A stretch of DNA of 64,000 nucleotides from Chloroflexaceae bacterium (lineage in GTDB: Bacteria > Chloroflexota > Chloroflexia > Chloroflexales > Chloroflexaceae), in NCBI GenBank assembly GCA_025057155.1, contig JANWYD010000010.1, positions 1-64,000 on the forward strand. The letters run 5' to 3'. Shown in pieces: positions 61,060 through 64,000 of the stretch. The position numbers were made by a program, and so were the translations under genes. Positions within the stretch are counted from its first letter, which is position 1. Every line of letters begins with the position of its first letter. A model generated the notes under the pieces. That model was not told the origin of the DNA and searched no databases. It saw only the letters and a program-made list of their open reading frames with translations.

Positions 61060-63399
61060 TCATCCCTGACGGCCCACCGTCTGCGGAGCGGGCGCCGGGT
61101 CGGGCGGCATTGCCGGACAGAAAGAGGGCGGGTTGGCGGGGGGATCGGTTCTGAAGTACGCCTGGAGCATCTGCGTAACCGCCGGTACGGCCATGGTGGA
61201 AGAACCGTCGTTGAGGTCGCCCACGCCTTCGAGCAGCACCGCAACCACCACCTGAGGATCTTCGTAGGGCGCGAAGCCGACGAACCAGGCATGGCTCCGG
61301 CGCACGAAGCGCCCGTCGGGGCGCTTAATGAGAGGACCGAACTCGGCAGTCCCCGTCTTGCCGGCGATGCGCAGGCCGGAGCATTCCTCGCGTGCGGCGA
61401 CGTTCAGGCCATTTGTCACCGATTGGCGCATTCCCTCGCGGATGACCTGCAGAAAGGCCGGGTCCACCGGGACGCGGTTAAGCAGTTCGGGGCCGATGCG
61501 CCGCACGACGGCTCCGCTACCGTCGGTGATGGCGGCCACGACATGCGGGCGATAGATGGCGCCGTCGGTGGCGATGCCGCCCGCTGCCACTGCCAGTTGC
61601 AGCGGCGTTACCAGCATGTCGCCCTGGCCGATGGCGGTATTGTAGGTGTCGCCGGTGGTCCAGACTTCACGTTTGGCCTGGGCCTTCCAGGTTTTGGTTG
61701 GCACCAGGCCCGGAGCTTCGCCGGCCAGATCAATGCCGGTGATGCGTCCGAGGTTGAACCACTCCAGCCCCTGCACCAGCCGGTCAATATCCAGGCCGCG
61801 GATGCGGAGTGCGCGCGCCTCGAGGTTGGTGGCCTGATCGTTGCCGCCGGCCACCGACGCGAAGAACACATTCGAGGAGAGCCGCAGGGCGTCAATAACC
61901 GTCAGTTCGCCATTGTCGCGGTTGCGGATGGAGTTGGGCAGTTCGAAGGGCGCGCCGTTGCGTTCGATCAGCTTGAGCACTCCCGGGTCCCGCAGGCGGG
62001 TGTCGGGGGTGATCACCCCCTCCTGCAGGGCGATTGCGCCGACAAACTGTTTGAGGGTCGAGCCGGGCGGATACTGCCCGCTAATCGCCCGGTTGGTCAG
62101 GGGCGCCTGCCGAAGCAACTCGGCCAGCGCCTCAGGGTCGCTGTTGGTGAGCAGGGCCAGCAGTTCCTCACGGCGCGCCGGGTCAACCCAGATGTTGTTA
62201 TCGTAGGCCGGCAGCGAGACCAGCGCCAGTACGCGCCCATCGCGCGGGTCAAGCACCACGGCGGCCCCGGCGAAGATCGGCGCGTAGTCGCGTTTATAGG
62301 CTTCGCGGGCGTTCTGCCGGCGCTGTTCGCCTTCGGCAATCCAGCGGCGCAGGATCCGCTCCACCTCGGCCTGGTAGGCCACATCAATCGTCAGCACCAG
62401 GTTGTAGCCGTGCTCCACGGGGCGGACGGTCTCCACCGGGCTGATGGGGCGCTGCAACACGTCAACCAGCAGGCTCTCAACGCCGGGGCGGCCGCGCAGT
62501 TCGCGCTCGTATGCCGCTTCCAGGCCGTCTTTCCCGATGCGGTCATCCGCCTGATAGGGCGGAAAGCCGATGCTGGGGGGATCGACGGGTTTGACAATTA
62601 ACCCGCAGCGCCCGGCGTGACCCAGCACGTCCACCAGCGCCGTAAGCCAGGAACTTGCCGGATTGGCCGCTACCAGTTCGCATTCGTTGATCCGCCCGGT
62701 ATACCCCAGCAGGTGCGAGAGCGAGGGGATCGCCCCGCTCAGCGGATAGCGTCGCCGATAGGCTTCGATGACCTCCACGCCGGGCAAATAGTTGCTGTTT
62801 TCACGGATCGCCAGGGCCAGTTCGGGGCTAATGTCTTCTTTAATGACCACGCCCTGGTAGTTGCGCAGATCCTGGCGTGCCAGCAGTTCCTCGATCGGAT
62901 TGCTCAGGGTCAGCACATCGCCGTGAGCCTGGACCAGTTCCAGCGCCCGCAGGCTATCGGCGGGGGCGATGATGACGCTCAGCGTCGCCCCGGCGCCAGG
63001 CGCCGGGGCCTGAAGCGCGTCCAGAGCGGCGCGCAGGGCGGGCCGCTCTGCCAGGACGCTGGTGGGTGAAAGGGTGAGCGTGCTGGTCAGGCCCGCCACC
63101 TGGCTCAGGCGCGCCAGCACCGCGGCGCGCCGTTCGGGCTCGGCGCTGCGAGAGGGCAGACGCCCGGGGATAACCGCGAGGTTGTAGATCGGCACGCTCT
63201 CTGCGAGCAGGGTGCGCCCGTCGGAGGCGAAGATCTCGCCGCGGCGCGAGGGCGCCGTAACATAGCGCCGCGTCGTGACGGCCACATCGGCGCTGTAGCG
63301 CCGGCTCTCGTGGTCGGCCACCTGGATCTGGTACAGGCGTATCACGAACAGAGCGACGATCAGCACCAGCGCCGCGCGCAGAACAATCAGGCGTGACAT
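61060..63399 (-). CDS. mrdA: Penicillin-binding protein 2 (elongation transpeptidase)
   Basis: 779 residues. An N-terminal membrane helix (LIVLRAALVLIVALFVIRLY) precedes the dimerisation domain beginning RRGEIFASDGRTLL. The transpeptidase domain has the active-site SxxK in YPPGSTLKQF, SxN in LSSNVFF and KTGT in IAGKTGTAEF. It crosslinks peptidoglycan in the elongation machine with MreC and MreD, whose genes precede it (14-bp gap to mreD). The ATG at 63399 is preferred to a TTG at 63408. An extended insert (VPIYNLAVIPGRLPSRSAE onward) makes it longer than typical PBP2. Confidence 0.94.
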   Translation of the reverse strand: MSRLIVLRAALVLIVALFVIRLYQIQVADHESRRYSADVAVTTRRYVTAPSRRGEIFASDGRTLLAESVPIYNLAVIPGRLPSRSAEPERRAAVLARLSQVAGLTSTLTLSPTSVLAERPALRAALDALQAPAPGAGATLSVIIAPADSLRALELVQAHGDVLTLSNPIEELLARQDLRNYQGVVIKEDISPELALAIRENSNYLPGVEVIEAYRRRYPLSGAIPSLSHLLGYTGRINECELVAANPASSWLTALVDVLGHAGRCGLIVKPVDPPSIGFPPYQADDRIGKDGLEAAYERELRGRPGVESLLVDVLQRPISPVETVRPVEHGYNLVLTIDVAYQAEVERILRRWIAEGEQRRQNAREAYKRDYAPIFAGAAVVLDPRDGRVLALVSLPAYDNNIWVDPARREELLALLTNSDPEALAELLRQAPLTNRAISGQYPPGSTLKQFVGAIALQEGVITPDTRLRDPGVLKLIERNGAPFELPNSIRNRDNGELTVIDALRLSSNVFFASVAGGNDQATNLEARALRIRGLDIDRLVQGLEWFNLGRITGIDLAGEAPGLVPTKTWKAQAKREVWTTGDTYNTAIGQGDMLVTPLQLAVAAGGIATDGAIYRPHVVAAITDGSGAVVRRIGPELLNRVPVDPAFLQVIREGMRQSVTNGLNVAAREECSGLRIAGKTGTAEFGPLIKRPDGRFVRRSHAWFVGFAPYEDPQVVVAVLLEGVGDLNDGSSTMAVPAVTQMLQAYFRTDPPANPPSFCPAMPPDPAPAPQTVGRQG

Positions 63400-63412
63400 A
63401 GCCCTCAATCGA

Positions 63413-63946
63413 TTACAACTGGCTCCGCAGCAGCCGGCGCAGCAAAAAGAACAGCGGCAGGGTTGGGGTCAGGGCTACCACCACGCTGGGGAGCACAACC
63501 ACCAGCAGATACCTTTGCCACTCAACCGGGCCCGGCTGCAGGAACGGCGCCAGAACCATCTCGTAGATCAGCATCCCCACGAGCACGGCCAGCAACGGCA
63601 CGGCGGGGCGCTCCACACGCAGACGGCGCGTTAGAGCGGCCACGGCCAGAACCGCTAGGAGCAGCGCCAGCGCGTGGACCCCCAGCGGCGTCGCGGCAAA
63701 CACGTCGAGCGCCAGCCCACCGTAGAGCGCCCAGCGCAGGGCGCGACCGAGGCTTACATCGGGAAAGGCCGCGCTCACGCCGAGCAACGTCCGGCAGATC
63801 GCCAGCACCGGCACGAGCGGCAACGTAAAGCCCCCTGGCAGACCGAGGAGCGTCACCTGCACGCATGCCAGGGCGAACGACCCGGCGATCCGGCCGGCCT
63901 CGTGCGCCAGGGCCTCTTCTAATCGTCTTGGCTGAGTATCACCCAC
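63413..63946 (-). CDS. mreD: Rod shape-determining protein MreD
   Basis: 177 residues with about five membrane helices (SFALACVQVTLLGLPGGF, GVHALALLLAVLAVAALTRR, VPLLAVLVGMLIYEMVLAP, YLLVVVLPSVVVALTPTLPL). MreD links the cytoskeleton to wall synthesis. It starts at GTG 63946 inside the end of mreC (28-bp overlap), and mrdA follows 14 bp after it, giving the order mreC-mreD-mrdA-minC-minD-minE. Confidence 0.88.
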   Translation of the reverse strand: MGDTQPRRLEEALAHEAGRIAGSFALACVQVTLLGLPGGFTLPLVPVLAICRTLLGVSAAFPDVSLGRALRWALYGGLALDVFAATPLGVHALALLLAVLAVAALTRRLRVERPAVPLLAVLVGMLIYEMVLAPFLQPGPVEWQRYLLVVVLPSVVVALTPTLPLFFLLRRLLRSQL

Positions 63947-64000
63947 ACGTAGCGCACCTGGTCGGGATCGACGAAGGGCCGCACCTCCGCAATCTGGTGC
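63919..64000 (-). CDS. mreC: C-terminal end of MreC (partial)
   Basis: The last 26 codons of a leftward gene read HQIAEVRPFVDPDQVRYVWV and end ILSQDD with TAG at 63919. The phrase matches the C-terminus of MreC, as the order mreC-mreD-mrdA predicts. The rest is beyond the window. Confidence 0.65.
   Translation of the reverse strand, partial: HQIAEVRPFVDPDQVRYVWVILSQDD

Noticed and set aside
61015-62601. Long plus-strand frame opposite mrdA
   Set aside because: Composition is that of an antisense shadow; mrdA motifs on the other strand are unambiguous.

Overview
The window is a high-GC chromosomal segment of a Chloroflexota bacterium, most likely order Chloroflexales (filamentous anoxygenic phototrophs and relatives). 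The best marker is a complete bifunctional malonyl-CoA reductase gene (50535-54284), the signature enzyme of the 3-hydroxypropionate bi-cycle known from Chloroflexus and Roseiflexus. A class II fumarase, LutABC-type lactate oxidation genes, a TAXI-TRAP transporter, C-terminal 'YLP' tails on secreted proteins and a GAAC-N4-GTTC LexA-like box fit this placement. I saw no rRNA, tRNA or CRISPR array.

Layout. 1-2.8 kb: end of a mobile element (integrase arm, excisionase, iteron-like repeats, small membrane proteins). Several of its frames are interrupted only by TAG codons. 2.9-7.5 kb: a very large secreted protein with 14 RCC1-type repeats, an Ig-like domain and a lipase domain, broken by two 1-nt frameshifts. 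8-21 kb: an XRE/MmyB regulator, a TPR protein, a haloacetate dehalogenase-like hydrolase, a TAXI-TRAP uptake system, XdhC, MoaC, a probable SOS-controlled two-gene operon and an M1 peptidase. 21-26.8 kb: lutA-lutB-uma2-lutC plus a 2-hydroxyacid dehydrogenase, and a DJ-1/PfpI protein. 27.6-35 kb: a frameshifted family I.5 lipase, an esterase-like phytase protein, a secreted alpha/beta hydrolase, fumarase and an AbrB-radical SAM fusion. 35.9-48.7 kb: a solute-binding protein with a coiled-coil partner, two tandem polytopic membrane proteins beside a dolichol-phosphate-mannose-synthase-like glycosyltransferase, a DegS-like histidine kinase, and two TPR/transmembrane/beta-domain paralogues. 48.7-50 kb: two small HTH regulators. 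50.5-55.6 kb: mcr and an iron alcohol dehydrogenase. 55.7-64 kb: a Ser/Thr kinase, an Era GTPase with an extra N-terminal domain, minE-minD-minC, mrdA (PBP2), mreD and the end of mreC, all leftward: a cell-shape and division cluster.

The gene-free stretches carry several families of small palindromic elements with terminal inverted repeats, sometimes one inside another (A inside B at 38.2 and 42.8 kb, C inside B at 27.4 kb). With the TAG-interrupted element at the left edge and the LexA-controlled operon at 17.3 kb, these are the most interesting signals here. The three 1-nt frameshifts could be real decay or assembly errors.
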